Of a stretch of 64,000 bases of DNA, positions 34,451-44,057 are shown piece by piece (position 1 is the stretch's first letter; the number at the start of each line of letters is the position of its first letter). Below the pieces are notes generated by a model, which saw only the letters and a list, made by a program, of their open reading frames with translations, had not been told where the DNA came from and searched no databases. This stretch comes from a bacterium (lineage in GTDB: Bacteria > Bacillota > Clostridia > Oscillospirales > Oscillospiraceae): NCBI GenBank assembly GCA_004560375.1, contig SFVC01000002.1, forward strand, positions 1 to 64,000, written 5' to 3'. The position numbers and the translations under genes were made by a program.

Positions 34451-34809
34451 AGAAACGAGTCATGGTGGTAGACGATTCCCGGATCTCGGAGATCAAAATC
34501 CGCAAGCTGCTGGAGGACACCGATTTCGAGGTGGCGGCCTACTGCGAGAACGGCGAGGACGCCATTGCCCGCTACGATGAGGTGCAGCCGGATGTGGTGA
34601 CCATGGACATCATCATGCCGGGAATCGACGGGCTGGAGACGGCCCAGGTCATTCTGGAGGAGCACCCGGACGCCAGGATCATCATGGTGTCCTCCCTGGC
34701 CTACGACGACACCATCGAGGAGGCGAATCGCATCGGGGCCAAGGGCTTCCTCTATAAGCCGCTGGAGCGGCAGCCTTTCCTGGAGGCGCTGGAGCAGGCC
34801 CTGATCTGA
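34447..34809 (+). CDS. CheY-like single-domain response regulator
   Basis: 120 residues, receiver domain only: acidic pocket VVDDSR (Asp 9-10), phospho-acceptor in DVVTMDIIMPG, switch Ser/Ser in MVSSLAY and Lys in KPLE. No output domain, so it acts through a protein partner, perhaps FapA or the AAA ATPase encoded beside it. Coupled to cheX by ATGA overlap. No histidine kinase gene is adjacent; an orphan kinase is encoded 16 kb away (50853-52109) but there is no evidence that they pair. Confidence 0.93.
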   Translation: MKKRVMVVDDSRISEIKIRKLLEDTDFEVAAYCENGEDAIARYDEVQPDVVTMDIIMPGIDGLETAQVILEEHPDARIIMVSSLAYDDTIEEANRIGAKGFLYKPLERQPFLEALEQALI

Positions 34810-34852
34810 CTCCCCCCGCCCCCGCAGACCATAGAATAGGAGCGTGTCCGCC

Positions 34853-36325
34853 ATGTCTCAGCCCATGACCCCCGCCGCCGTCCACAAACAGTATGACGAG
34901 GCCATAACCGCCTTCCGCCGACAGATCACGGACGCCGCCGCCCGGGTGGCTTTCGGCCGGGAGGCGGACGCCTTTCTGCGCCAGTGCGCCTGCGGCGTGT
35001 GGCAGGCCGACCAGGGGATGACCCCCCGTCATGTGGAGTACTACAACGCCATCTACTCCAAGGGGAACCCGGTGCCCACGGCGCTGTACTGGGAGCTGGC
35101 CTCCATGGTGGAGGAGTACGGCGGCTTTGTGCTGCCCAATTTCTTCCGCCGGCTGGTGAAAGCGGATCTGGAGCAGGGCGCCAGGCTGAGCCGCCGGTTT
35201 GTGGACACCTTCACCCTGATGCTGCTGCTGTTCGCCGCGGTGGACGGCAAGGTGAGCGAGGCGGAGGCGGGCTTTGTCAACGCCTGCGCGGACTCCCTGT
35301 CCGCCTTCTGCGATCAGGCGGGGGTGGCGGGGGGCAAGTCCGGACTGGATGTGAACGAGTTTGTGGCCCGCCGCACCGACGGCAAACCCGTGCCCACGGG
35401 GAGACCGGAGGACGAGGCGGTGTCCCCCGCCCCGGCTCAGGGGTCGGCGGCCAAGGAGGAGGCCCCACCCCAGCCCGAACCCACCCTGGAGGAACTGCTG
35501 GCGGAGTTGGACGGCCTGTGTGGGCTGGACAAGGTGAAGGAGGACGTGAAGGGCCTCATCAACCTGGTAAAGGTGCGGAAGCTCCGGGCGGAGGCAGAGC
35601 TGCCGGTGCCCCCCATGTCGCTGCACCTGGTGTTCATGGGCAACCCGGGGACGGGCAAGACCACGGTGGCCCGGCTGCTGGCCAAAATCTACCATGCCAT
35701 CGGCGTGCTGAGCCGCGGTCAGCTGGTAGAGGTGGATCGATCCGGGCTGGTGGCGGGCTTTGTGGGCCAGACTGCCCTCAAGACCCAGGAGGTCATCGAC
35801 AAGGCCCTGGGCGGAGTGCTGTTCATCGACGAGGCTTACGCCCTGGCCAACCAGGACAACGCCAACGACTTCGGCCGGGAGGCCATCGAGGTGTTGCTGA
35901 AGGGGATGGAGGATCACCGGGACGACCTGATCGTCATCGTGGCGGGGTACACCGATCTCATGGGGGACTTCATCCATGCCAACCCGGGGCTGGAGAGCCG
36001 GTTCAACAAGTATTTCTATTTTGAGGACTATGACGGCGGGCAGCTGGCGGAGATCTTCCGCTCGGTGTGCAAGAAGAACGGGTACACCCTGGACGAAGAG
36101 ACGGACAAGGCCGCCGCGGAGGCCTTCCAGGTGATGTATGACCGCCGGGACGAGAATTTCGGCAACGCCCGGGACGTGCGGAATATCTTTGAGGCCGCGG
36201 TGGCCCGCCAGGCCAACCGGGTGGCGGCCATGGAGGCGCCGGGGAAAGCGGATCTGATGGCGCTGACGGTGGCGGATCTGGATCTGGAGGATGGGGAAGA
36301 AAATCCCGAAAAAGAGAGGGAATGA
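34853..36325 (+). CDS. CbxX/SpoVK-type AAA+ ATPase with TerB-like N-terminal region
   Basis: 490 residues. The N-terminal half (about 1-200) is helical and contains a TerB-like LLLFAAVDGKVSEAEAGFV stretch; a Pro/Glu linker follows; residues about 215-480 are an AAA+ module of the CbxX/CfqX family: Walker A GNPGTGKTT, Walker B GVLFIDEAYAL, sensor and arginine-finger region NPGLESRFNKYF. Such ATPases are remodelling chaperones (SpoVK, Rubisco activase). It is the last gene of the fapA-cheX-cheY operon, 43 bases after cheY. The ATG at 34853 is preferred over a GTG nine bases earlier. Confidence 0.88.
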   Translation: MSQPMTPAAVHKQYDEAITAFRRQITDAAARVAFGREADAFLRQCACGVWQADQGMTPRHVEYYNAIYSKGNPVPTALYWELASMVEEYGGFVLPNFFRRLVKADLEQGARLSRRFVDTFTLMLLLFAAVDGKVSEAEAGFVNACADSLSAFCDQAGVAGGKSGLDVNEFVARRTDGKPVPTGRPEDEAVSPAPAQGSAAKEEAPPQPEPTLEELLAELDGLCGLDKVKEDVKGLINLVKVRKLRAEAELPVPPMSLHLVFMGNPGTGKTTVARLLAKIYHAIGVLSRGQLVEVDRSGLVAGFVGQTALKTQEVIDKALGGVLFIDEAYALANQDNANDFGREAIEVLLKGMEDHRDDLIVIVAGYTDLMGDFIHANPGLESRFNKYFYFEDYDGGQLAEIFRSVCKKNGYTLDEETDKAAAEAFQVMYDRRDENFGNARDVRNIFEAAVARQANRVAAMEAPGKADLMALTVADLDLEDGEENPEKERE

Positions 36326-36329
36326 CCCC

Positions 36330-36358
36330 TTGCGCTTTGGGGAGGAATGTAGTATAAT
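36330..36358 (+). promoter_or_regulatory. Promoter of tRNA-Leu
   Basis: TTGCGC, 17-base spacer, TATAAT; the tRNA begins 12 bases later. Confidence 0.75.
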
Positions 36359-36369
36359 ATCTCCTGCGC

Positions 36370-36457
36370 GCCGGTGTGATGGAATTGGTAGACGTGACGG
36401 ACTCAAAATCCGTTGGGCTAATCCCCCGTGTGGGTTCGAGTCCCACCACCGGCACCA
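36370..36457 (+). tRNA. tRNA-Leu (anticodon CAA)
   Basis: 88 bases, class II tRNA with a long variable arm. Acceptor GCCGGTG/CACCGGC, anticodon stem ACGGA/TCCGT with loop CTCAAAA (anticodon CAA, codon UUG), T arm GGGTTCGAGTCCC, encoded CCA. It marks the left edge of an accessory stretch; tRNA 3' ends are usual integration sites, but I did not find a second copy of its 3' end in the window. Confidence 0.96.
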
Positions 36458-36462
36458 CTCAG

Positions 36463-36556
36463 AAATTCCCGCCACCGTTCCGTTTCCGCCTTGCGGCGAA
36501 AACTGCACTCTGGCGGGAATTTCTTCGTTTCCACCCGCGACCCGCTGCGCTGGGCT
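36463..36556 (+). repeat. Structured dispersed repeat, copy 1
   Basis: Outer inverted repeat AAATTCCCGCCA/TGGCGGGAATTT encloses an inner stem CGCC/GGCG flanked by TTT and AAA, then a shared tail through CGCGACCCGCTGCGCTGGGCT. Most of it recurs at 41536-41627 in the same orientation. It starts 5 bases after tRNA-Leu. Confidence 0.8.
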
Positions 36557-36688
36557 CTCGGTTGGGGGGGCCGACCTGCGGGCGGCGGGGATCCAGGCGC
36601 AGCCGGATCTTTTCTGTCAACTTATTTCAAATTGAACGCTACATTTTTGCCTTGCTGTACAGGGCTGAACTGTAGCTTTTCTAATTTC

Positions 36689-36733
36689 AAACCTCCATGA
36701 TATACTGCTATTCAGCAATTATCATGGAGGTTT
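36689..36733. repeat. Inverted repeat ahead of the recombinase remnant
   Basis: AAACCTCCATGAT/ATCATGGAGGTTT, 13-base perfect arms 19 bases apart. The right arm contains the GGAGG of the following truncated frame, so the hairpin would hide its ribosome site, or end upstream transcripts. Confidence 0.6.
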
Positions 36734-36737
36734 TGTT

Positions 36738-36880
36738 ATGCCCGGAAACGCGACTATAATCCAGGAAGCAGCACAACAGGTGTCAGCAGGCAATAGGCCG
36801 CTCCGGGTCGCGGCCTATTGCAGGTCAGTACCTGTCATGAGGCGCAATATCATAGTTTGAAAACGCAAACCTCCTACTAA
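36738..36880 (+). pseudogene. N-terminal remnant of a serine site-specific recombinase
   Basis: ATG at 36738 after GGAGG gives MPGNATIIQEAAQQ... and reaches RPLRVAAYCR, the hallmark N-terminus of large serine recombinases. There one base is missing: in the next frame the text continues VSTCHEAQYHSLKTQTSY, matching the family's YCRVST-x-x-EEQ-x-SLxAQ pattern including the catalytic Ser, and then stops at 36880. So only about 47 codons remain, with a frameshift. Bases 36881-36948 are AT-rich with no gene I can support. This is evidence of a decayed integrative element at tRNA-Leu. Confidence 0.8.
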
Positions 36881-36948
36881 CGGGGCACGCAAAATTAAAC
36901 GGTATTCAAGGGGGCGTCGGCTCAAAATAATACCGGATAAATTAATTT

Positions 36949-37773
36949 CTAAATTTCATAAATGCTGAGAGACGCCTGCTCAACGAAAAGGCCGCCCTCA
37001 TAGTTCAAAAGCAGGGAGAGGTCGGCATAGGGTACAGGGTGTGTCCGCGGGGAAAGCACGGTGGAGTAGTGCAGCGTCAGGGGCGCGCGCCCCTGGCGGT
37101 TTACGGAAAAGTAGAGGGGCAGAACCTCCTGAAAGGCGTCGTAAGGTGTGAGTCTGACAAAGACGGCCCCCGCGCTGTCCCCGCAATAGGGGCCGCGGAT
37201 GTTAATGGCATAATTCAGCGCATAGGCCTTTCCGGGATCCAGATTCACCAGGGCAGGGTTTTCCTCGTTCAGGCAAATGTCGCCGCCCCGCTGCCCCTGG
37301 CACTTCCAGGACAGCAGATAGCCATTGTTCCAGGAGAACCCGTCGCACCGGCCGGCCAGCTGGAGGACGCTCTTCCGGCGGCAGGATGATCCGCAGCAGG
37401 GCGGTTCACACAGGCAGTCCGGAGGACAGGGCGGCTCCCACGGACGGCCTGGGGGGCAAGGCGGCTCCGGCCCGGGCTTGCGGCCACTGGCCTCCAATGC
37501 TTTTTCCAGCTTTCCCTTCAAAAGCATCTGGCTTTGCATCACGGTGTCCAGCAGAGCCGCGGCGCTCTGATTGACCGCCAGGATCTCCTGGGTGCTGGCG
37601 CAGGGTTTGCGGCTCCCCGGGAGCGTGCCTAAAATATATTGCAGTTTTTCACCCTCGGCGTTGACGATGTGGCTGAGCGCCAGCTCCTCCATGGCAATGG
37701 AGGCAATGATCATCGTCAGCGCCTCATCTTTTGTCATATCGGCCCCGCAGGGGGGAAAAGAAGGCATAGACAT
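36949..37773 (-). CDS. Surface protein with the collagen-like family head but a Pro/Cys linker
   Basis: 274 residues. Residues about 15-95 match the head of the two collagen-like proteins next door ([21 protein letters not shown]). Instead of GXT triplets it has a short Pro/Cys-rich segment ([19 protein letters not shown], about 104-135) and then a 135-residue beta-rich C-terminal domain I do not recognise. No signal peptide, as is usual for spore/exosporium BclA-type proteins. Divergent from the collagen gene at 37993 across 219 bases that contain GC-rich inverted repeats and no clear promoter. A surface or spore-coat role is inferred. Confidence 0.75.
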   Translation of the reverse strand: MSMPSFPPCGADMTKDEALTMIIASIAMEELALSHIVNAEGEKLQYILGTLPGSRKPCASTQEILAVNQSAAALLDTVMQSQMLLKGKLEKALEASGRKPGPEPPCPPGRPWEPPCPPDCLCEPPCCGSSCRRKSVLQLAGRCDGFSWNNGYLLSWKCQGQRGGDICLNEENPALVNLDPGKAYALNYAINIRGPYCGDSAGAVFVRLTPYDAFQEVLPLYFSVNRQGRAPLTLHYSTVLSPRTHPVPYADLSLLLNYEGGLFVEQASLSIYEI

Positions 37774-37992
37774 AGCTTACGACTCCAATCACCGCTCCGG
37801 AAAGCGGCGGATGTACGGCGCATACTCCGCGCCGCCGGTCTATTGTATGCGTCCGGCGCCCTGTTGGAGACTGTCGAACGGTGGAACCTGCCGGGCGGCG
37901 GGCGCATAGGATATGCCAGGCGCCTGCCGGGGCCGGGACGTCCGTCCCGCTGCGCGGTCTGGCGCCCTATGGAATGGAAAGGAGTTTTGTCC

Positions 37993-39105
<1,113 letters not shown>

Positions 39106-39119
39106 GGAGGTGCAACGGT

Positions 39120-40235
39120 ATGTCGCAACCCAATTTTCCCACCATCGATCCTCCCCTGACCCGGGACGGGAGCGTCAATGAGATCATCGCCTCCATTGCC
39201 GCCGAGGAGCTGAGCCTGAGCCACATTTTGAATGCGGAGGGCGAAAAGCTGCAATATGTCCTGGGCACGCTGCCCGGCCTCAGTGGCGGCGCGGGGGTTC
39301 AGGATGTGTTGGACGTCAACAAAAGCGTCCAGCAGACGCTGGACGAGATCACCCAGCAGCAGCTGTTGCTGGGTGCGAAGCTGAACGCGGCGCTGGACGC
39401 GCCGGTGTTTACCGGCCCCACCGGCGCCACCGGGCCTACGGGTGCCACTGGCCCCGCCACCGGGGCGGCCGGCCCCATCGGCCCCACCGGCGACGAAGGC
39501 CCTGCCGGGGCGGACGGCGCCACCGGCCTGGACGGCGCTGCGGGCCCTGTCGGGCCTACCGGCGCGGACGGTCTGCCCGGCGCCGCCGGGGCCACGGGCG
39601 CTGCCGGAGCGCCCGGCGTCACCGGGCCCACCGGCCCCACCGGCGTCACCGGCTCCACCGGCGGAACGGGCCCCACCGGCGCTACCGGCCCCACCGGCGC
39701 CACGGGCGCCACCGGGATCACCGGGGCCGCCGGGGGCAACGGCGTGATTGGCGCAGGCGGCGCCACGGGCGTCACCGGCGCCACCGGAGCCACGGGCGCC
39801 ACCGGGCCCAACGGCCCCAACCCCACGGCGACGGCGGGCTTTGCCGCCAACACGGCGGGCACCAGCCTCACCGTGGCTCTGGGCGGCACGCCCATCCCCC
39901 TGCCCAGCGCCCAGGTGTTTTCGGCGGACATCACCCCCAACGCGGGGAACACCGTCTTCACCGTGGCCACTGCGGGGCGCTACCGCATCTCCTACCATGT
40001 GAACACCACGGCGGCCCTGCTGATGGGCAGCCGCCTGGTCATCAACGGGGGGAACAACACGGCGTCCACCATCGCGCCGGTGCTGTCCGTCTCCAGCTAT
40101 GAGAACGAGATCGAGGTCAACCTGCCCGCCAACTCCACCATCACACTCCAGCTCTATCCCATTGCGCTGGCTGGGGTGGCGGTGCTGCGAAGCGGCGGCG
40201 CGGGCGCGTCTCTGATGATCGTCCGGCTGAGCTGA
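39120..40235 (+). CDS. Collagen-like GXT-repeat protein 2 (BclA-like)
   Basis: 371 residues, paralogue of protein 1 with the same three parts: head (1-95, [19 protein letters not shown]), about 40 collagen-type triplets (about 99-238, more varied: [17 protein letters not shown]), and the BclA-like C-terminal domain ending ASLMIVRLS. The triplets hold many threonines, which in BclA-type proteins carry O-glycans; a glycosyltransferase gene follows. Starts after GAGGAGG, 14 bases from its partner. Confidence 0.9.
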   Translation: MSQPNFPTIDPPLTRDGSVNEIIASIAAEELSLSHILNAEGEKLQYVLGTLPGLSGGAGVQDVLDVNKSVQQTLDEITQQQLLLGAKLNAALDAPVFTGPTGATGPTGATGPATGAAGPIGPTGDEGPAGADGATGLDGAAGPVGPTGADGLPGAAGATGAAGAPGVTGPTGPTGVTGSTGGTGPTGATGPTGATGATGITGAAGGNGVIGAGGATGVTGATGATGATGPNGPNPTATAGFAANTAGTSLTVALGGTPIPLPSAQVFSADITPNAGNTVFTVATAGRYRISYHVNTTAALLMGSRLVINGGNNTASTIAPVLSVSSYENEIEVNLPANSTITLQLYPIALAGVAVLRSGGAGASLMIVRLS

Positions 40236-40258
40236 CCGGAAAGCCCTCAGTTCCATTT

Positions 40259-40290
40259 GGGGGCGGCGTCTTGAAAAAGGCGCCGCCCCC
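40259..40290 (+). terminator. Hairpin after the collagen-like genes
   Basis: GGGGGCGGCG/CGCCGCCCCC, 10-bp stem, poor T tract. It may reduce rather than stop read-through into the glycosyltransferase gene. Confidence 0.6.
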
Positions 40291-40319
40291 GCAGTTTCGT
40301 ATCATTGAGGAGGATATTC

Positions 40320-41399
40320 ATGATCACAGTCAGCCTGTGCATGATTGTAAAAAATGAGGAGGACGTGCTGGCCCGCTGCCTGGAGAGCGTGTCGGGCCTG
40401 GTGGACGAGATCGTCGTCGTAGACACCGGCTCCACCGACCGGACGCGGGAGATTGCGGAACGGTTCACCGGCCGGGTGTACGATTTCATCTGGATGAACG
40501 ATTTCGCGGCGGCCCGGAATTACGCCTTTTCCCTGGCGGAAAAAGACTATTGTATGTGGCTGGACGCGGACGACGTGATCCTGGACGGGGATCGGGCGGC
40601 GTTCCAGGCCCTGAAGGAGACGCTGGAACCCGATGTCAACGTGGTTATGGCCAAATATAACACAGGCTTTGACGAGGACGGGAACGTAACGTTCTCCTAT
40701 TTCCGGGAGCGGCTCATCAAAAACCACGCCGGGATGCGGTGGGAGGGAGCTGTGCATGAGGCGGTCACGCCGGTGGGCCGGGTGGTATACAGCGGGTTCG
40801 CCGTCACCCACCGCAAACTGCACCCCTCAGATCCGGACAGAAACCTGCGGATCTATGAAAACCAGCTGGCCCAGGGGGCAGAGCTGGAGCCCCGCCAGCA
40901 GTTCTATTACGGACGGGAGCTGTACTATCATCAGCGGTATGAGGAGGCCATCCAGGTTTTTGAGCGCTTTCTGGACGAGGGCCGGGGCTGGGTGGAGAAC
41001 AACATCGACGCCTGCTGCCACTGCGCCTACTGCTATGAGCGCACGGATCGGCCAGAGCGGGCGCTGCAATCGCTGCTGCACAGCTTTGCCTATGACCGGC
41101 CCCGCGCCGAGGTGTGCTGCGAACTGGGCCGCTGGTTTTTCCAGCGGGAACAGTTCTCCCTGGCCGCCTACTGGTATTCCCTGGCCCTGACCTGTACCCG
41201 GGATGACAGCCGGGGTGGATTTGTCTCCCCCGACTGCTACGGCTATCTGCCCTGTATCCAGCTGTGCGTGTGCTACAGCCGCCTGGGGGATCTGGAGCGG
41301 GCGGAGCGGATGAACGAGCTGGCGGCGTCCTTCAAACCGGATGCCGCTCCAGTCCTGCACAACCGGAACTTTTTCCAGCGCTTGAAAGCGGAGAAATGA
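40320..41399 (+). CDS. Family 2 glycosyltransferase with TPR-like tail
   Basis: 359 residues. The GT-A domain has VSLCMIVKNEEDVLARCLESV at the start in pieces (donor-site fold), VVDTGSTDRT and the metal-binding LDADD (about residues 80-84). The C-terminal half has helical repeats with EEAIQVFERFL-type TPR patterns. Cytoplasmic. Best guess for its acceptor is the threonine-rich GXT stalk of the two neighbouring proteins, as in BclA glycosylation; this is inferred from position only. The ATG at 40320 follows TTGAGGAGG; an ATG 15 bases upstream has no site. Confidence 0.9.
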   Translation: MITVSLCMIVKNEEDVLARCLESVSGLVDEIVVVDTGSTDRTREIAERFTGRVYDFIWMNDFAAARNYAFSLAEKDYCMWLDADDVILDGDRAAFQALKETLEPDVNVVMAKYNTGFDEDGNVTFSYFRERLIKNHAGMRWEGAVHEAVTPVGRVVYSGFAVTHRKLHPSDPDRNLRIYENQLAQGAELEPRQQFYYGRELYYHQRYEEAIQVFERFLDEGRGWVENNIDACCHCAYCYERTDRPERALQSLLHSFAYDRPRAEVCCELGRWFFQREQFSLAAYWYSLALTCTRDDSRGGFVSPDCYGYLPCIQLCVCYSRLGDLERAERMNELAASFKPDAAPVLHNRNFFQRLKAEK

Positions 41400-41535
41400 C
41401 AAGTCCTGCATCAGCAATACCCTCATACCATTTGGTTCCGCTGCCAAACGCGCGGCTGATGACGCATAATATCCAGAGATTGACGTGGCGCAACGCTTTC
41501 CAAAAAAGCGATTTTGCCACATTGATCCAACGAAA

Positions 41536-41627
41536 AAATTCCCGCCACCGTGACCTTTCGGCTTCGCCGAAAACTGCACTCTGGCGGGAATTTCTTCGCT
41601 TTCCGCCGCGACCCGCTGCGCTGGGCT
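41536..41627 (+). repeat. Structured dispersed repeat, copy 2
   Basis: Same outer arms as copy 1 (AAATTCCCGCCA/TGGCGGGAATTT) and same tail ending GCTGCGCTGGGCT. The inner hairpin reads TTTCGGC/GCCGAAA here versus the CGCC/GGCG version in copy 1, so both strands of the stem changed together. Between this repeat and the glycosyltransferase stop (41400-41535) I see no gene. Confidence 0.8.
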
Positions 41628-41667
41628 TGCGGCGGAGAGGGGGCGGCTTACCATACGTTGGAACAGC

Positions 41668-43836
41668 TCAGATCTCGTACCAGCGGATCTCATCGGCCTC
41701 CAGATCCAGCCGGAAGCTGGAGCCGTCCCCGCAATAGACAGTGGTGGACTGGGGCTCGTAGGTGTTGTTGACCACACAGAATTTGCCGTTTTTTACATAG
41801 GCGTGGACGTCCACGTTATAGTTGGAGGACAGCCATCGCTTCAGTTCCTCCTCCTCGTGGGCAGACCACAGCACCGCCCGGTGGAGCAGCCGGCTGTTTT
41901 CAAACGAGTAGGGCAGGCCGGAGAGGTACACCGCCCGGCCGGAACCAAACTCGTTCACCGCCATCTGCACCTCTTTCTCCCGCTGAACCAGCACCTGGGC
42001 CCCGGGCAGGGCATAGATGTTCTTCTTGCCCTCGCCGAAGTCCACCGGCCCGGTGCAGTCCGCCAGGATGAAGTGATCCGGGTGCTCCTCCCAGTTGTAC
42101 TTGTCATAGTTGAGGGTGAAGCCGGTCTCCTTCTCCACCCCCAACACCCCGGCCAGCTGGAGATAGCGGCCCTGGTACTGGTGGCCGGAGGGTTCCCCCA
42201 CTCCGATCAAGCCGCCGCCCTTCCAGACGAACCGCTTCACCGCGGCGGAGATGGCCGGATCCTCCCAGACGGCCCCACCGGTGTGGGCTGTGTCCCCGTC
42301 CCCCACGCTGATGAGCACATCCACCCCGTCCAGTACGCGGGGATCGGCCTTCACGTCGTCAAAGCTGAGGAAGCGCACGTCATAGGGCGCGCCGGACAGG
42401 GCCTCGATGACCCCGGCGTAGGAGTAGTTCTGCTTCTGATACAGGGCGTGGTGCACCATGTGGCAGCCCCAGGAGCGGGCCCTGCCCCAGCAATTGAGGA
42501 CGGCCACCGTCTTGACGCAGTAGGGGGTGGTTCCCTTGATGTTGTCGTACAGCTCCCGGAACTCGTGGCACACGCGCTCCACATAGTCAACGAACTCAGG
42601 GAACCGGCAGGCCAGCTTGAGATAGCCGCCGTAGCCGATGCGGTCGATGGGCTTGCGGAGGATGGCCCGGCGGGCGGTGACCCAGTTCGCTTTGGCTTCC
42701 CCGACAGGGTCGCCCCCCTCATGGAAGGTATCGGGAAAGAAGTAGGGCAGGAAGCGGCCCTCGGTGTACTTCACGCCTGGGATGTCGGAAATGAGCCGCA
42801 GGGTGGAGCCGTTGCCCACGCTGCCCACCACCGCGTCCAGGCCAATGGTTTTAAACTCGTCCAGGTAGGGCTCGGTGCCGATCCAGTGATCCCCCAGGAA
42901 CATCATGGCCTCCTTGCCCAGCTCGTGGGTGATGTCCACCATCTCCTTCGCCAGGGCCGCCACCTCCCGGCGCTGGAAGGCCATAAAGTCCTTGAACTGC
43001 CTGGAGGGCGCCCGGTACTGGTTGTTGTAATAGCCCTGGTCGATGATGTACTCGGGGCGGAAGGGATAGCCTACCTCTTTCTCAAACCGCTCCAGGATAT
43101 AGGGGGAGACGGAGGCGGAATAGCCGTACCAATCCACATATTTCTCCCGCTTCAGCTCGTCAAACACCAAGGTGAACTGGTGGAAGAAGGTGGTGTACCG
43201 GATGACGTTCACATAGGGGTGCGCCGCAATAAAGCTCCGAAGCCGCTCCATCGTAAATTTGCGGGTTTTTGGCTGGCGCACGTCGAAGGTGATCTGGTGC
43301 TCAAAGTCCTTCCAGTCGTTGGTGACGGCGTTGTACATATGCACCGGATCCCAGATCAGGTAGGCCAGAAAACTCACCGTGTAGTCGTGGAATTCCTCCG
43401 GGGCGGAGATCACCACGCAGCCCGTCCCCTGGTCGTACCGCCAGTCCTCCGGGGCCAGGGGCAGGCCGGTGGTGCGATCCACCACCTCCCACCACCGCTT
43501 GATATCGTCCCGGGTGTTCACCTCCATCAGCTCCCCGCTGATCCCCTGCATCAGAGCGATGGACAAGGGGCCGCCGGTGGCGGTGTGAAAGCCGGTCATG
43601 ATGTAGCACTGCTGCACCTCGTCCGGGTTGGCCCGGGCCCAGTCGTTGTCCTTCCGGGTGGTGTAGTAGGTGGAGTAGACCTTGGCGTCCACCCCCTTCA
43701 GCTCCTCCGGGTAGTCGGTGCCGTCGCAGTCCCGAATGGCATCCGCCCCCCAGCGCTTGAGCAGCTCCAGGGTCTCGGGCACGACGTCCACGTCGGTGGG
43801 GATGGTCACCCGGCCTGTCTTGTGTGTGTTGGTCAT
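41668..43836 (-). CDS. GH112 1,3-beta-galactosyl-N-acetylhexosamine phosphorylase
   Basis: 722 residues, the full GH112 length. It phosphorolyses lacto-N-biose (Gal-b1,3-GlcNAc) or galacto-N-biose (Gal-b1,3-GalNAc) to galactose-1-phosphate and the free hexosamine, in the cytoplasm. Family stretches seen: the start GRVTIPTDVDVVPETLEL, RWGADAIRDCDGTDYPEEL, the TIM-barrel segment FLGDHWIGTEPY, and the glutamine-amidotransferase-like fourth part VDVLISVGDGDTAHTGG. Last gene of an operon with a sugar ABC transporter, so the sugar enters intact. GlcNAc versus GalNAc preference cannot be read by eye. Confidence 0.95.
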   Translation of the reverse strand: MTNTHKTGRVTIPTDVDVVPETLELLKRWGADAIRDCDGTDYPEELKGVDAKVYSTYYTTRKDNDWARANPDEVQQCYIMTGFHTATGGPLSIALMQGISGELMEVNTRDDIKRWWEVVDRTTGLPLAPEDWRYDQGTGCVVISAPEEFHDYTVSFLAYLIWDPVHMYNAVTNDWKDFEHQITFDVRQPKTRKFTMERLRSFIAAHPYVNVIRYTTFFHQFTLVFDELKREKYVDWYGYSASVSPYILERFEKEVGYPFRPEYIIDQGYYNNQYRAPSRQFKDFMAFQRREVAALAKEMVDITHELGKEAMMFLGDHWIGTEPYLDEFKTIGLDAVVGSVGNGSTLRLISDIPGVKYTEGRFLPYFFPDTFHEGGDPVGEAKANWVTARRAILRKPIDRIGYGGYLKLACRFPEFVDYVERVCHEFRELYDNIKGTTPYCVKTVAVLNCWGRARSWGCHMVHHALYQKQNYSYAGVIEALSGAPYDVRFLSFDDVKADPRVLDGVDVLISVGDGDTAHTGGAVWEDPAISAAVKRFVWKGGGLIGVGEPSGHQYQGRYLQLAGVLGVEKETGFTLNYDKYNWEEHPDHFILADCTGPVDFGEGKKNIYALPGAQVLVQREKEVQMAVNEFGSGRAVYLSGLPYSFENSRLLHRAVLWSAHEEEELKRWLSSNYNVDVHAYVKNGKFCVVNNTYEPQSTTVYCGDGSSFRLDLEADEIRWYEI

Positions 43837-43847
43837 GGCTTCTCCTC

Positions 43848-44048
43848 TCAGCCCTTCTTCCTGTCGGCAAAGCGGGCGTTATAGAGATACAGGGTCACCA
43901 GCAGCAGGGCCACCCCCAGCAGCATCAGGCCCAGGCCCGCCAGCGTTCCGGTCATCCTCCAGCCCTGGACAACCAGGATCATGCCCAGCACAAAGGTGGC
44001 CGCCATGAGGATCAGGCGCAGCAGGCTGTGTTCTTTCCAAAATTTCAT
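43848..44048 (-). CDS. Small two-helix membrane protein (DUF6903-like)
   Basis: 66 residues: two hydrophobic helices (about 9-29 and 35-57) with basic ends. Small proteins of this kind sit inside carbohydrate ABC-transporter operons of Clostridia and are of unknown role. Located 9 bases after the second permease and 11 bases before the phosphorylase. AAGGTG ribosome site upstream. Confidence 0.75.
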   Translation of the reverse strand: MKFWKEHSLLRLILMAATFVLGMILVVQGWRMTGTLAGLGLMLLGVALLLVTLYLYNARFADRKKG

Positions 44049-44057
44049 ATCCGCACC

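Noticed and set aside
36434..36457. tRNA-Leu 3' end as an attachment core with a second copy
   Set aside because: I looked for a repeat of its T-arm and acceptor sequence to the right and found none in the window.
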